This document shows, in pieces, positions 34,953 to 43,621 of a stretch of 64,000 bases of DNA (positions are counted from its first letter, which is position 1; every line of letters starts with the position of its first letter). A program made the position numbers and the translations under genes. The notes beneath the pieces are model-generated. The model ran no database searches and was not told the DNA's origin. It was given only the letters and a program-made list of their open reading frames with translations. This DNA is from Aestuariicoccus sp032586235 (GTDB lineage Bacteria; Pseudomonadota; Alphaproteobacteria; Rhodobacterales; Rhodobacteraceae), in assembly GCF_032586235.1 (NCBI RefSeq), contig NZ_JAWHTD010000017.1, positions 12,418 to 76,417 on the forward strand. The letters run 5' to 3'.

Positions 34953-36280
34953 CAGATGCCTTGAACCGGGTGGCCCTGGCGCCCGATGCTGTCATAGGCG
35001 ACAAAGCCGGCGGCCGCGGCCACCTCGGCCGAATAGATGTTGCGCAGATCCGCCATGTGCGGCGTGTTCATCGCGGTGGCCACGCGCTCCAGGTCGAGAG
35101 CGCGGAACTCGTTCCACTCGGTCAGGATGACCAAGAGGTCGGCGCCGGTCGCGGCGGCATAGGCATCGTGCTCCCAGGTGACGCCGGGCAGAAGCGCCTC
35201 GCCCTCATGGCGGCCCTGCGGATCGGTCACCGCGATCTGCGCGCCGCTGCCCACCAGCGCGGGTACGATGGTCAGGCTGGGCGCGTCGCGCATGTCGTCG
35301 GTGTTGGGCTTGAAGGTCACCCCCAGCACGCCGATGCGCTTGCCGTTGAAGCTGCCGCCGCAGAGGTCGCGCAGCTTGTCGATCATCCGGCGCTTGACCT
35401 CCTCGTTGACCTTGATCACCGCCTCGGTGATCTGCATCGGGCAGGCGTGTTCCTGGCCGATCCGGGCCAGGGCCTTGGTATCCTTGGGAAAACACGATCC
35501 GCCGTAGCCGGGGCCGGCATGCAGGAACTTGTTGCCGATGCGGTTGTCCATGCCCATGCCCTTGGACACCTGCTTGACGTCGGCGCCGACCTTTTCGCAC
35601 AGGGCGGCGATTTCGTTGATGAAGGTGATCTTGGTGGCCAGAAAGGCGTTGGCGGCGTATTTGATCATCTCGGCGCTTTCCAGATCGGTGGTGACGATCG
35701 GAAAATCGCGCAGATAGAGCGGGCGGTAGATCTCGGACATGACCGCGGCGGCCCGGTCGGACTGCACGCCCACGACCACGCGGTCGGGCTTCATGAAATC
35801 GTCGATCGCCGCGCCTTCGCGCAGGAATTCTGGGTTGGAGGCGACGTCGAAATCGAGCTGCGGATTGGCCGCGGCGATGACGTCGCGCACCTTGCGGTTG
35901 GTGCCCACCGGCACGGTGGATTTGGTCACCACGACGACGTAGTCCCTGGCCGCCCGGGCGATCTCTTCGGCGGCGGCCATCACATAGGTCAGATCGGCAT
36001 GGCCGTCGCCGCGCCGGGTCGGCGTGCCCACGGCGATGAAGACCGCATCGGCGCCGTCGACGGCGTGGGCCAGGTCCATGGTGAAGGTCAGCCGCCCGGC
36101 CTCGACATTGCGCGCCATGAGCGTGTCGAGCCCCGGCTCGTAGATCGGCACCTCGCCACGCTCCAGCATCTCGATCTTGCGCGGATCCTTGTCGACGCAA
36201 ACCACGTCATGGCCGAAGTCGGAGAAACAGACGCCCGAGACGAGGCCCACATAACCCGTACCGATCATTGCGATTTTCAT
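34952..36280 (-). CDS. ugd: UDP-glucose 6-dehydrogenase
   Basis: 442 residues. It oxidises UDP-glucose to UDP-glucuronate with two NAD+. N-terminal Rossmann loop MIGTGYVGLVSG, then FIAVGTPTRRGDG, KSTVPVGTN, SNPEFLREG, and the catalytic-cysteine motif GPGYGGSCFPKDT; KPNTDDMRDAPS is C-terminal. ATG 36280 has AAAGGA ten bases upstream and a good promoter at 36319-36347. It is the first gene of a minus-strand operon with the glycosyltransferase and two sulfotransferase-like genes, indicating glucuronate (or a derivative) in the polymer. Confidence 0.95.
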   Translation of the reverse strand: MKIAMIGTGYVGLVSGVCFSDFGHDVVCVDKDPRKIEMLERGEVPIYEPGLDTLMARNVEAGRLTFTMDLAHAVDGADAVFIAVGTPTRRGDGHADLTYVMAAAEEIARAARDYVVVVTKSTVPVGTNRKVRDVIAAANPQLDFDVASNPEFLREGAAIDDFMKPDRVVVGVQSDRAAAVMSEIYRPLYLRDFPIVTTDLESAEMIKYAANAFLATKITFINEIAALCEKVGADVKQVSKGMGMDNRIGNKFLHAGPGYGGSCFPKDTKALARIGQEHACPMQITEAVIKVNEEVKRRMIDKLRDLCGGSFNGKRIGVLGVTFKPNTDDMRDAPSLTIVPALVGSGAQIAVTDPQGRHEGEALLPGVTWEHDAYAAATGADLLVILTEWNEFRALDLERVATAMNTPHMADLRNIYSAEVAAAAGFVAYDSIGRQGHPVQGI

Positions 36281-36318
36281 GGAAACCGGATCCTTTGCGG
36301 CTGAATGCGCGATGGGGC

Positions 36319-36347
36319 CTTAAAACCCTGTCGGCCCGTGGTGTCAA
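36319..36347 (-). promoter_or_regulatory. Promoter of ugd operon
   Basis: On the minus strand TTGACA (36342-36347), 17 bases, and TTTAAG (36319-36324), about 39 bases before the ugd ATG. The -35 is consensus and the -10 matches at four of six positions. Its position right after the two hairpins at 36363-36409 makes it a well-isolated transcription start. Confidence 0.65.
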
Positions 36348-36362
36348 CGTATGCCGCGGGGG

Positions 36363-36409
36363 CCGGAATTTTTGAAAAATTCCGGATCGTTTTCTTGCAA
36401 AGAAAACGA
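36363..36409 (-). terminator. Double hairpin between manB-like gene and ugd
   Basis: Two perfect inverted repeats: 36363-36385 (arms CCGGAATTTTT / AAAAATTCCGG) and 36387-36409 (arms TCGTTTTCTT / AAGAAAACGA). They end the minus-strand phosphohexomutase gene before the ugd promoter. The A/T cores can serve as T-runs on either strand. Confidence 0.6.
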
Positions 36410-36422
36410 CGCCCGCGCCGGG

Positions 36423-37907
36423 TCAGAAGGTCTGGTCGTAATCGCCCACGCCCGGCTCCTGGCGGATCACCGCGTCGAGATCGTCGAAGATCGCGCGCAG
36501 CTCGGCCTCCGACTCGGTGCTTTCGCAGACCACCACCAGGTTGGGCGTGTTGGAGCTGGCCCGCACCAGCCCCCAGCTGCCGTTGTCCAGCACCACCCGC
36601 GCGCCGTTCACCGTCACGGTCTGGGCGATCTTGCGGCCCGCCAGTTCGCTGTGCTCTTCCAGCCGGGCCACGATGCGCGCCAGGATGTCGTATTTTTCGG
36701 TATCGGCGGCATGGGGCGACATGGTCGGGGTCGAGAAGGTCCTGGGCAGCGCCCGGCGCAGATCCGACATCGACATCTCCGGGTTGCGGTCCATCAGCTT
36801 GCACAGCTCCACCGCCACGCGCATCCCGCAATCGTAGCCTCGCCCCACCGGCGGGGCGAGGAAGTAATGCCCGGATTTCTCGAACCCCGCCAGCGCGCCC
36901 AGGTCGCGCACCCGGCGCTTCATGTGGCTGTGGCCGGTCTTCCAGTAATCCGCCGTGACGCCGTTTTCGCGCAGCACCGGATCGGCGGCAAAAAGCCCGG
37001 TGGACTTCACATCCGCCACGAAGGTCGATCCGGGATAGAGCTTTGAAAGGTCGCGCGCCATGATCACGCCCACCTTGTCGGCGAAAATCTCCTCTCCTTC
37101 GTCATCCACCACGCCGCAGCGGTCGCCGTCGCCGTCGAATCCGAGCGCCAGATCCGCCCCCGTCTCCTGCACCGCCGCGGCCATGTCGTGCAGCATCTCC
37201 ATCGCCTCGGGGTTGGGGTTGTAATGCGGGAAGGTGTAATCCAGCCTGCAATGCCGCTCGATCACCTCGACCCCGATGCGGCGCAGAAGCTCGGGCGCGA
37301 AGGCCGAGGCGGTGCCGTTGCCGCAGGCCACCACCACCTTGAGCGGCCGGCTCATGCGGAAATCGCCGGCCAGATCGTCGAGATAGGCTTCGCGCACGCC
37401 CTCGACCGTCTCGTAGCTGCCGCCCGGCCGGGGCTGCCCGCGCCCCTCCAGCACGATACTCTTCAGTTCGGCCATGTCCTCGGGGCCGTGGGTGAGCGGG
37501 CGCTCAAAGCCCATCTTGACCCCAGTCCAGCCGTTGGGATTGTGCGACGCCGTCACCATCGCCACGGCAGGGGCATCGAGGTGGAACTGGCTGAAATAGG
37601 CCATGGGGCTGAGGGCCGGGCCGATGTCGCGCACCCGGATCCCTGCCTGCATGAGGCCCAGCGTCAGCGCCTGTTTGATCGCCAGCGAATAGTCGCGGTA
37701 GTCGTTGCCCACGGCGATGACCGGTTCCAGCCCGCGGGCCTGGATCTGTGTACCGAGCCCCAGCCCGAGCGCGGTCATGCCCGGCAGGTTGATCTCTTCG
37801 GGATATTTCCAGCGCGCGTCGTATTCGCGGAACCCCGTGGGCGCGATCATCGCGTCGCGCAGGAATTCCCAGCTGTTGGGGGTGACGTCGGGCAGGGGTC
37901 GGGTCAT
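36423..37907 (-). CDS. manB: Phosphomannomutase/phosphoglucomutase (ManB/AlgC type)
   Basis: 494 residues. It interconverts hexose 6- and 1-phosphates for nucleotide-sugar synthesis. The phosphoserine loop is VTASHNPNGWTGVKMGF, the metal loop is GFDGDGDRCGVVDDEG, the sugar-binding loop is near GALAGFEKSGHYF, and RASSNTPNLVVVCES is the phosphate-binding C-terminal motif. These fit the alpha-D-phosphohexomutase superfamily. It is upstream of ugd on the same strand but separated from it by terminators and a promoter, so it is probably its own transcription unit. Substrate (mannose or glucose) is not decided by motifs alone. Confidence 0.9.
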   Translation of the reverse strand: MTRPLPDVTPNSWEFLRDAMIAPTGFREYDARWKYPEEINLPGMTALGLGLGTQIQARGLEPVIAVGNDYRDYSLAIKQALTLGLMQAGIRVRDIGPALSPMAYFSQFHLDAPAVAMVTASHNPNGWTGVKMGFERPLTHGPEDMAELKSIVLEGRGQPRPGGSYETVEGVREAYLDDLAGDFRMSRPLKVVVACGNGTASAFAPELLRRIGVEVIERHCRLDYTFPHYNPNPEAMEMLHDMAAAVQETGADLALGFDGDGDRCGVVDDEGEEIFADKVGVIMARDLSKLYPGSTFVADVKSTGLFAADPVLRENGVTADYWKTGHSHMKRRVRDLGALAGFEKSGHYFLAPPVGRGYDCGMRVAVELCKLMDRNPEMSMSDLRRALPRTFSTPTMSPHAADTEKYDILARIVARLEEHSELAGRKIAQTVTVNGARVVLDNGSWGLVRASSNTPNLVVVCESTESEAELRAIFDDLDAVIRQEPGVGDYDQTF

Positions 37908-38033
37908 GGCAAAGGGGCTCGGTCTTTATGGCTTTGGTCCGCAGGATTAGGAGGTTTGGCGCGCGGGGGCAACGGGGCCCGGGATCCTGTCGCGGCAAAT
38001 CGCGCGATACGCGGGGGGGGGCGGGCCGTGAAT

Positions 38034-38133
38034 AGGGGGCGCTGCCCCCTCTTGGCCATTCAGCCAATTCACCCCCGGAGTATTTTTGCCAAGAAGAAGC
38101 AGGACGGGATGGGGCTTCTTCTTGGCGGAAATA
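38034..38133. repeat. Interspersed intergenic repeat (family 1, copy 1) with large hairpin
   Basis: Bases 38034-38099 match 54723-54788 at 64 of 66 positions by eye. The element contains small inverted repeats, GGGGGC-GCT-GCCCCC and TTGGCC-ATTC-AGCCAA. Its end GCCAAGAAGAAGC (38088-38100) pairs perfectly with GCTTCTTCTTGGC (38114-38126), making a 13-bp stem. It lies between two minus-strand genes and may act as the terminator of the permease fusion gene. Confidence 0.7.
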
Positions 38134-38170
38134 CTCGAAAAGTAGCGGTGCCTGCGGGGACTGCGGCGGG

Positions 38171-41100
38171 TCAGGGGGCTGCGCGGGTCACCCGGTAGGA
38201 GGCACCCGCTTCGAGCGGGCCGGCGATCGCGGTTTCAGCCCCGTCGGCCCAGCGGATCGTCACCGATTGCGCCCCGCGCGCCGTGCCCATGCCGAAATGC
38301 GCCACAGGCGCGTCGAAGGACATGAAGCCGCCGCCCAGCTGGATCTCGCGCGAGCGGGTCACGCCCAGATCGTCGGTGACCGTCACCACTGCGCCGATGC
38401 CGTCGCGGTTGCCGGCCATGTCCTCGAGCGCGATGGCAAGCGCGTTGCCGCTCACCCCGTCGTTGCGAAAGAGCGCCAGCGGCCCGTTCACCGGATGGGT
38501 CAGCATGTCGAGATCGCCGTCGCCGTCCATGTCGAAGGCGGTGGCGGCGGCCGTCATCAGGTAATCCTCGAGCCCCGCTTCGCCGCTGGCCTCGGTAAAG
38601 GTGCCGTCGCCCCGGGCGCGGAAGTACATGTTCGACGGCGAGACCTCGTTCGGCACCCAGGTGCCGTTGACAATATAGACGTCCTGCCAGCCGTCCTGGT
38701 CGAAATCGGCCACCTTGGTGTCCCAGGACCAGCCGCCCACCTCGAGCCCGCGGTCGGTGGCGGTGTCGGCATAGACCTCGCCCTCGCGCTCCAGCAGGAC
38801 GTTGGCGCGCAGCACCTGGCGCAGGCCGGCATCGGCCTCGGCGGGGGTGGGGGAGCGGGTGGGCAGGAAATGCAGATCGCAGAAGCTGTGCGCGCGGTCC
38901 TGGCCCGTGGGGATCAGCGCGCAGATGCCCGGATCGTGGCGCTGGATCGCCAGGTCCTTGACCAGCATGCCCTTGCATTCGGCCTGCAGGCTGCCGGTCA
39001 GCTTCTGGCATTCGCTCGCATAGGTCGGGTCGAAATTGTTGCCCGAGCGGTACCAGGTCTTGATGCCCATGTTGGTGGCGCAGGTGGTGCGGGCGCGGGC
39101 ATCCTCGATGCTGTCGCAATAGCGCTCGAGCGGCTGCATCTTGAGTTTGCTCGACACCCCCGAAGAGCGCCCGGCGATCTGCGCCAGGTAAATCTCGGGG
39201 CTGCCGTCGTTCATCAGATCGGCCACCTTGATGGCCATGGTGGTGGTGGTGACATGCGGCACCACGCCGTCGCCATGGGTGATGGCGGTGAAGCCGCCCG
39301 CGCCGTCGCCCCTGTAGATGTAATCGGGGATCTCGAAATCGTTGCCCACCAGCAGATCCGCCGCCCCGTCGCGGTCGATGTCGGCAAAGAGGATCGACAG
39401 GGTCTCGCCCGGGATGCCTGGCAGGTCGGTGAAATCCGAGCCGTCCAGCACGCCGCTTTGGTTCCAGAGGATGCGGTTGCGGCTTTCCTCGCCCGGCACG
39501 CGGCGGTACCAGCCCGCCGTCCAGTTGCCCAGGGCGACGTCCAGATCGCCGTCGCGGTCGGGATCGCCGAGGCTCAGCGCCATGGCCAGCACCGCGCCGT
39601 CGCGGTTGGCGACGGGCTGCGGCGCGCCGGTGAAGGCGCCGCCCTGGTTGCGCCAGAGCCAGATCCCCTGCCGGTAGGTGGCGATCAGAAGATCGCGCCA
39701 GCCGTCGTTGTCGATATCCGCCAGCGCCGCGTTGAAGACGGGCATATCGGCCAGCGCGCCCAGATCCGCCTCGATCCGGGCGAACCCGCCGCTGCCGTCA
39801 TTGGCGTAAAGGTAAAGCCCCGCCTCGGTCGAGGCGATGGCCAGATCCATGTCGCCGTCGTTGTCGATATCGCTCGACGCCAGGCTGCGCCCCTCCCAGA
39901 AGGGCGGCCACATGTCGTCCATGGAAAACTCCACCGGCTTGTCGATACCGGCCTGCCAGGCCTCCATCCGGGTGAACCCGCCCGCGCCGGTGCGCGGCCT
40001 GAACGGCGTGGCGGCGATCGAGATGCGCGCGGCGTCGTCGCTGGTCACCTGCCAGCCCGGCGCGCCCGCGGCCTCGGCCGCCCAGGGCAGGCGCGGGGCC
40101 GGGGCCTCGCCCAGCAGCAGCTTCAGCGCGCGGTCGGATTGGTAATCGTGCCAGGCCTGCGCGCCCCAGCCGCCGCCCACGCCGGCCACGAACACCGCCC
40201 CCGCCAACAGCCAGGCCGCGCGCCGGCCCACGGACTGGGCCACGATGAAGAAGGAATAGACCGAGAAGCTGCCCAGCGTGAACAAGAGCGCCATGACATA
40301 GCCCTGCGTCATCCCCGCCGCCAGGAGCGCGCCCGCCATCACCACATCGAACCCGATGGGCACCGGCAGGAACAGCCCCACCAGCGCCACCGCCAGCAGC
40401 AGCCAGAGCGCGAATTCCATGCCCAGCACCGCGTCGGCGGGCAGCAGCACCGCCGCCACCGTGCCCAGGAACCCCGCCAGGATCATCAGCGGCACGGTCA
40501 TCTTGAAGATGTACCACAGGTTCGCGGCATAGGCCCTTGCGACCTCCCAGACCGCCACATGCAGCCCTTCCGCGGCGGGTTGGCCCGCGGCCAGTTCGGC
40601 CCCGCTCCAGGGTGTCTGGATGCGCTTTTCCGGCTCGATCTCGGTGCGCGGCAGCACCCGCGCGATCAGCGGCACCGCCAGCAGGATGATCACCAGGCTG
40701 AGCGCGATCTTCAGCACCGCCATGTAGACCGGCAAAAGCGAGAAGAGCATCGTCAGCACCACCACGTTCAGCGTGGGCGAGGCGATCATCGCCGACAGCG
40801 TGGTTTCGGCGCGCAGGCCCGAGGTGTACATCCCGCGCGCGATGGGGGCGGCGCAATTGACGCAGACCCCCAGCGGCGTGCCGATGACAAGCCCCAGGAA
40901 AGAATTGGAAAAACTGCCCTCAAAGCTCTTGCGGCGCAGGTAGCCGGCGGCGGTCAGGAAGGCGGCGGCAAAGAGCACGCCGAAGGTCATGCCTTTCTTG
41001 TTGGTGTTGATCCAGTTCAGCGTCGACCAGAAGATGCGTTCCACCAGCCCCATGTCGGGGTCGATCGGGAACCTGGCCTCGAAGCTCAGCGCGTCCTCGA

Positions 41101-41242
41101 GCTGGATCGCGCCCGACATCATCGCCTTTTCATTAAGCGCCGGATAGCGCGATCCGGTCCAGAAGAGATAGGCCAGCACCCCGACGATGAGCATGGCGAG
41201 AAAGAACCGTTTCTGAAACGGGGGGGTGACGATCGAAGACAT
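38171..41242 (-). CDS. Permease fused to FG-GAP repeats and an ASPIC/UnbV domain
   Basis: 1023 residues. The first about 370 residues hold about eight hydrophobic helices and the motif FLGLVIGTPLGVCVNCAAP-x-A, which with ASPTLNVVVL resembles the predicted permease family (ArsP_1/DUF318) that includes organoarsenical exporters. From about residue 440 come calcium-type FG-GAP repeats (DIDNDGDMDLAIAS, DIDNDGWRDLLIA, DPDRDGDLDVALG, DIDRDGAADLLVG, DFDQDGWQDVYIV, DMDGDGDLDMLTH). Between repeats lies a cysteine-rich insert with pairs such as RYCDSI, TTCATNM, SECQKL and AECKGM. The C-terminus (about 930-1015) matches ASPIC/UnbV (DGIGAVVTVTD, GGGFMSFDAP, FGMG). A domain order of transporter plus extracytoplasmic beta-propeller would place the repeats outside the membrane. 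Substrate unknown. Confidence 0.8.
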   Translation of the reverse strand: MSSIVTPPFQKRFFLAMLIVGVLAYLFWTGSRYPALNEKAMMSGAIQLEDALSFEARFPIDPDMGLVERIFWSTLNWINTNKKGMTFGVLFAAAFLTAAGYLRRKSFEGSFSNSFLGLVIGTPLGVCVNCAAPIARGMYTSGLRAETTLSAMIASPTLNVVVLTMLFSLLPVYMAVLKIALSLVIILLAVPLIARVLPRTEIEPEKRIQTPWSGAELAAGQPAAEGLHVAVWEVARAYAANLWYIFKMTVPLMILAGFLGTVAAVLLPADAVLGMEFALWLLLAVALVGLFLPVPIGFDVVMAGALLAAGMTQGYVMALLFTLGSFSVYSFFIVAQSVGRRAAWLLAGAVFVAGVGGGWGAQAWHDYQSDRALKLLLGEAPAPRLPWAAEAAGAPGWQVTSDDAARISIAATPFRPRTGAGGFTRMEAWQAGIDKPVEFSMDDMWPPFWEGRSLASSDIDNDGDMDLAIASTEAGLYLYANDGSGGFARIEADLGALADMPVFNAALADIDNDGWRDLLIATYRQGIWLWRNQGGAFTGAPQPVANRDGAVLAMALSLGDPDRDGDLDVALGNWTAGWYRRVPGEESRNRILWNQSGVLDGSDFTDLPGIPGETLSILFADIDRDGAADLLVGNDFEIPDYIYRGDGAGGFTAITHGDGVVPHVTTTTMAIKVADLMNDGSPEIYLAQIAGRSSGVSSKLKMQPLERYCDSIEDARARTTCATNMGIKTWYRSGNNFDPTYASECQKLTGSLQAECKGMLVKDLAIQRHDPGICALIPTGQDRAHSFCDLHFLPTRSPTPAEADAGLRQVLRANVLLEREGEVYADTATDRGLEVGGWSWDTKVADFDQDGWQDVYIVNGTWVPNEVSPSNMYFRARGDGTFTEASGEAGLEDYLMTAAATAFDMDGDGDLDMLTHPVNGPLALFRNDGVSGNALAIALEDMAGNRDGIGAVVTVTDDLGVTRSREIQLGGGFMSFDAPVAHFGMGTARGAQSVTIRWADGAETAIAGPLEAGASYRVTRAAP

Positions 41243-41422
41243 GCTGCGTCTTTCCGCTGGTGTGAAACCGATAGGTCAAAAGGGACTTGCAAAGAGAGTA
41301 TCGCCAGCCGCCGCCTGCAACTCAAGCGCTTCCTCGAAGGCGCTCGGGATGCATGAGCGTTGCGCCGGGGCGACGTCCTCGGGCCGGATCGGCCGGTTGC
41401 CGTCCAGGCGCGGCGCGGCGCG

Positions 41423-42121
41423 TTACCAGGCCAGCGGTTCGCCGGTCAGGTCGAGGAATTGCGGCGCGGGGCGGTAGCTCAGCGCGTCGGTCACCGCCAG
41501 CAGGGCGGCGGCGCTCTCTTCGGGCGCGATGGCCCCGTTCGGGCCGCCCATATCGGTGCGCACATGGCCCGGGCGCAGGCAGGCGGTGGCGATGTGCCGG
41601 CCCTGCAGCTCGGCGGCGATGACCTGCATCGCCATGTTCAGCGCCGCTTTCGATATCCGGTAGCCCAGCCCTTTCGGCCCGGCCTTGGCGGCGGTGCCCA
41701 TCAGGCTGGTGACGGCCACGATGCGCGGATTGGCGGCCCCCTCCATATGCGGCACAAAGGCCTCGACCATGCGGATCACGCCCAGGGCGTTGACGTCGAA
41801 GGCGTCTTTCAGCCCGTCGTAATCGGGCCCTCCGGGAAAGCTGAGCCCGCGCGGGCCGTAGATGGCGGCGTTGCCGAACAGCACCTCCAGGGGGCCGTCG
41901 CAGACGGCTTCGGCGGCGGTGGCGGACAGCGGCTGGCGCAGATCCCAGGCCAGCAGCCGCAGCCGGCCGCCGTGGCGCTCGGCCAGCGCGTCGAGCGCCG
42001 CGCCGGGTGCTGCGCGGTGGGTGGCGATGGCGCTGCCGCCGCGCGCCAGATGCGCGGCCGTCACCGCCAGCCCGATGCCGCGCGTGGCGCCGGTGATCAG
42101 CCAGGTGCCCGCTGTGCTCAT
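41423..42121 (-). CDS. Short-chain dehydrogenase/reductase
   Basis: 232 residues. GATRGIGLA is the TGxxxGxG cofactor loop; YRISKAALNMA is the YxxxK catalytic pair; RPGHVRTDMGGP is typical of the SDR C-terminus. FGNAAIYG replaces the usual NNAG. The ATG overlaps the stop of the dioxygenase gene upstream by four bases. Within a cluster of probable polysaccharide- or lipid-modifying enzymes. Substrate unknown. Confidence 0.85.
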   Translation of the reverse strand: MSTAGTWLITGATRGIGLAVTAAHLARGGSAIATHRAAPGAALDALAERHGGRLRLLAWDLRQPLSATAAEAVCDGPLEVLFGNAAIYGPRGLSFPGGPDYDGLKDAFDVNALGVIRMVEAFVPHMEGAANPRIVAVTSLMGTAAKAGPKGLGYRISKAALNMAMQVIAAELQGRHIATACLRPGHVRTDMGGPNGAIAPEESAAALLAVTDALSYRPAPQFLDLTGEPLAW

Positions 42122-42846
42122 GCCGGGGGCGGAAAGGGCATGATGTCCTGGGGTTTGGCCAGTTTGGCCGGGATGGCGCGGTCCGGCTTCGCCAGGCGGA
42201 TCGCCAGGCCCAGCCGGTCGCCACCGCTGGTATGGGGCAGGCTGCGGTGCAGAATGGCGGAATGGAAGACCACGAAACAGCCCGCCGGGATCGGCACCGG
42301 GCGGCGCATCGCCAACACGTCGTCGGACAGATCGGTCAGGATATGCGCCTCGCGCGGGCGCAGGTGGTACGGCCGGGTGTCGCGCTCCAGCCCCGCCACC
42401 GGGCGATGGGAGCCGGGCAGCATCTCGAGCTGGCCGGTGGTCTGGGTGATGTCGGTCAGCCCGAACAGGATCGAGTAATGCCCGCCCAGTTCGTCCAGCC
42501 CGATGTCCTCGTCGCCGTCGTTGAAATGCTTGTCGTGGTGCCAGCCGATTTCGCGACTGCCTTCGGACTTGGCGAAGAAGGCGCTACGCCAGAGCCGGAA
42601 GCCGTCGCCGCAGAGCGCCGCCACCGCCGTCGTCGGGGCGGGGTCGCGCAGCATGCGGCGCACCTTGTCCGAGCTGACATGGGGGTTGCGCGAATAGGCC
42701 GGCAGGCCGGTGTTGTGCGCGTGTACGGTGCGGGCGCGGTCGGGCTCTGCCAGCGGCAGCGGCGCGCTGTAGCCGAGCAGGTTGAGGGCCTGTCTTTCAG
42801 CCGCCCAGCCCAGGCCGGGAAGCGACGGTGCAGATGTCGGCAGCAT
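42118..42846 (-). CDS. Phytanoyl-CoA dioxygenase-like Fe(II)/2-oxoglutarate enzyme
   Basis: 242 residues. IGWHHDKHF provides the first His and Asp of the metal triad and FHSAILHRSLPHTSGG provides the distal His; the following RLGLAIRL arginine could bind 2-oxoglutarate. These are the PhyH family features. The gene is directly upstream of and overlaps the SDR gene. It could hydroxylate a lipid, sugar or small molecule; no substrate can be read from the sequence. Confidence 0.8.
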   Translation of the reverse strand: MLPTSAPSLPGLGWAAERQALNLLGYSAPLPLAEPDRARTVHAHNTGLPAYSRNPHVSSDKVRRMLRDPAPTTAVAALCGDGFRLWRSAFFAKSEGSREIGWHHDKHFNDGDEDIGLDELGGHYSILFGLTDITQTTGQLEMLPGSHRPVAGLERDTRPYHLRPREAHILTDLSDDVLAMRRPVPIPAGCFVVFHSAILHRSLPHTSGGDRLGLAIRLAKPDRAIPAKLAKPQDIMPFPPPA

Positions 42847-42949
42847 GGTCGGGGCCTTGTCTCGCCAGGCGGGAAATCGCCCGGCAAAGCCGTACTATAA
42901 GATGTTTTCGTCCGTGCGCAACCGTCTGCCGTGCGCGGCTCGGGCCGGC

Positions 42950-43621
42950 TCAGACCGGCGCGGTCCTGCCGGCGCGCCGCGCCGCCAGCCGGTCCAGCAC
43001 CAGCGCGCCGAGTGCGGGGCTGGCATGCATCGCATCGTGTGGGTTGGCGTATTCCGGGCGCGGGCTGGCGCCGTCCATGACCGCGTCGCGGGTGTCGATG
43101 AACCGCGCGCCGGTGGCTGCCACTTCGGGGATCAGCACCTCCTCGAAAGCGTGCAGCAGCGGGTAGAGCCCCAGCGCCGTACGCTGCGGCGAACAGGTGA
43201 ACCAGACCTCGCGTCCGTGCTCGCCCAGCATGCGGTAGAACTCGAGCGCAACCCGGCGGGCATCGCGCACGGTGTCGGCAAAGGCGGCGCGCGACAGCGC
43301 CTCGGGCGTGGCCGGCAGGTCCTGCGCGCGCGCGTAGCGCGCGAAATCCTCGGTAAAGCGGTGCGAATTGAACCCCAGCGTCGTAAGCACCGGCCCGTCG
43401 AAGACCAGCAGATCCTCGAACCGTGCGCGGATCGGTCCCGCGCCCTCGGCGGTATAGACGAAGCGCCGCCCCTCGATGCACCAGAACGGCTCTTCCAGCA
43501 TGCGGCCCGCGGCCAGCGGGCCGCCCCACCAGGGTAGGCCGCGGTCGTCGGCCGCCTGGGCGATCGCGATGACGTTGGAATCGCCGATCAGGAACAGCTC
43601 GGCGGGCACATCAGCGGGCAT
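42950..43621 (-). CDS. SGNH-like hydrolase-fold protein
   Basis: 223 residues. The N-terminal ELFLIGDSNVIAIAQ resembles SGNH block I (GDS) and the C-terminal NPHDAMHAS resembles block V (D-x-x-H). TLGFNSH could be block III. There is no signal peptide. The gene overlaps the GSCFA gene by 11 bases, so they are coupled. Members of this fold often act on acyl or acetyl esters of polysaccharides; that is inference here. Confidence 0.6.
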   Translation of the reverse strand: MPADVPAELFLIGDSNVIAIAQAADDRGLPWWGGPLAAGRMLEEPFWCIEGRRFVYTAEGAGPIRARFEDLLVFDGPVLTTLGFNSHRFTEDFARYARAQDLPATPEALSRAAFADTVRDARRVALEFYRMLGEHGREVWFTCSPQRTALGLYPLLHAFEEVLIPEVAATGARFIDTRDAVMDGASPRPEYANPHDAMHASPALGALVLDRLAARRAGRTAPV

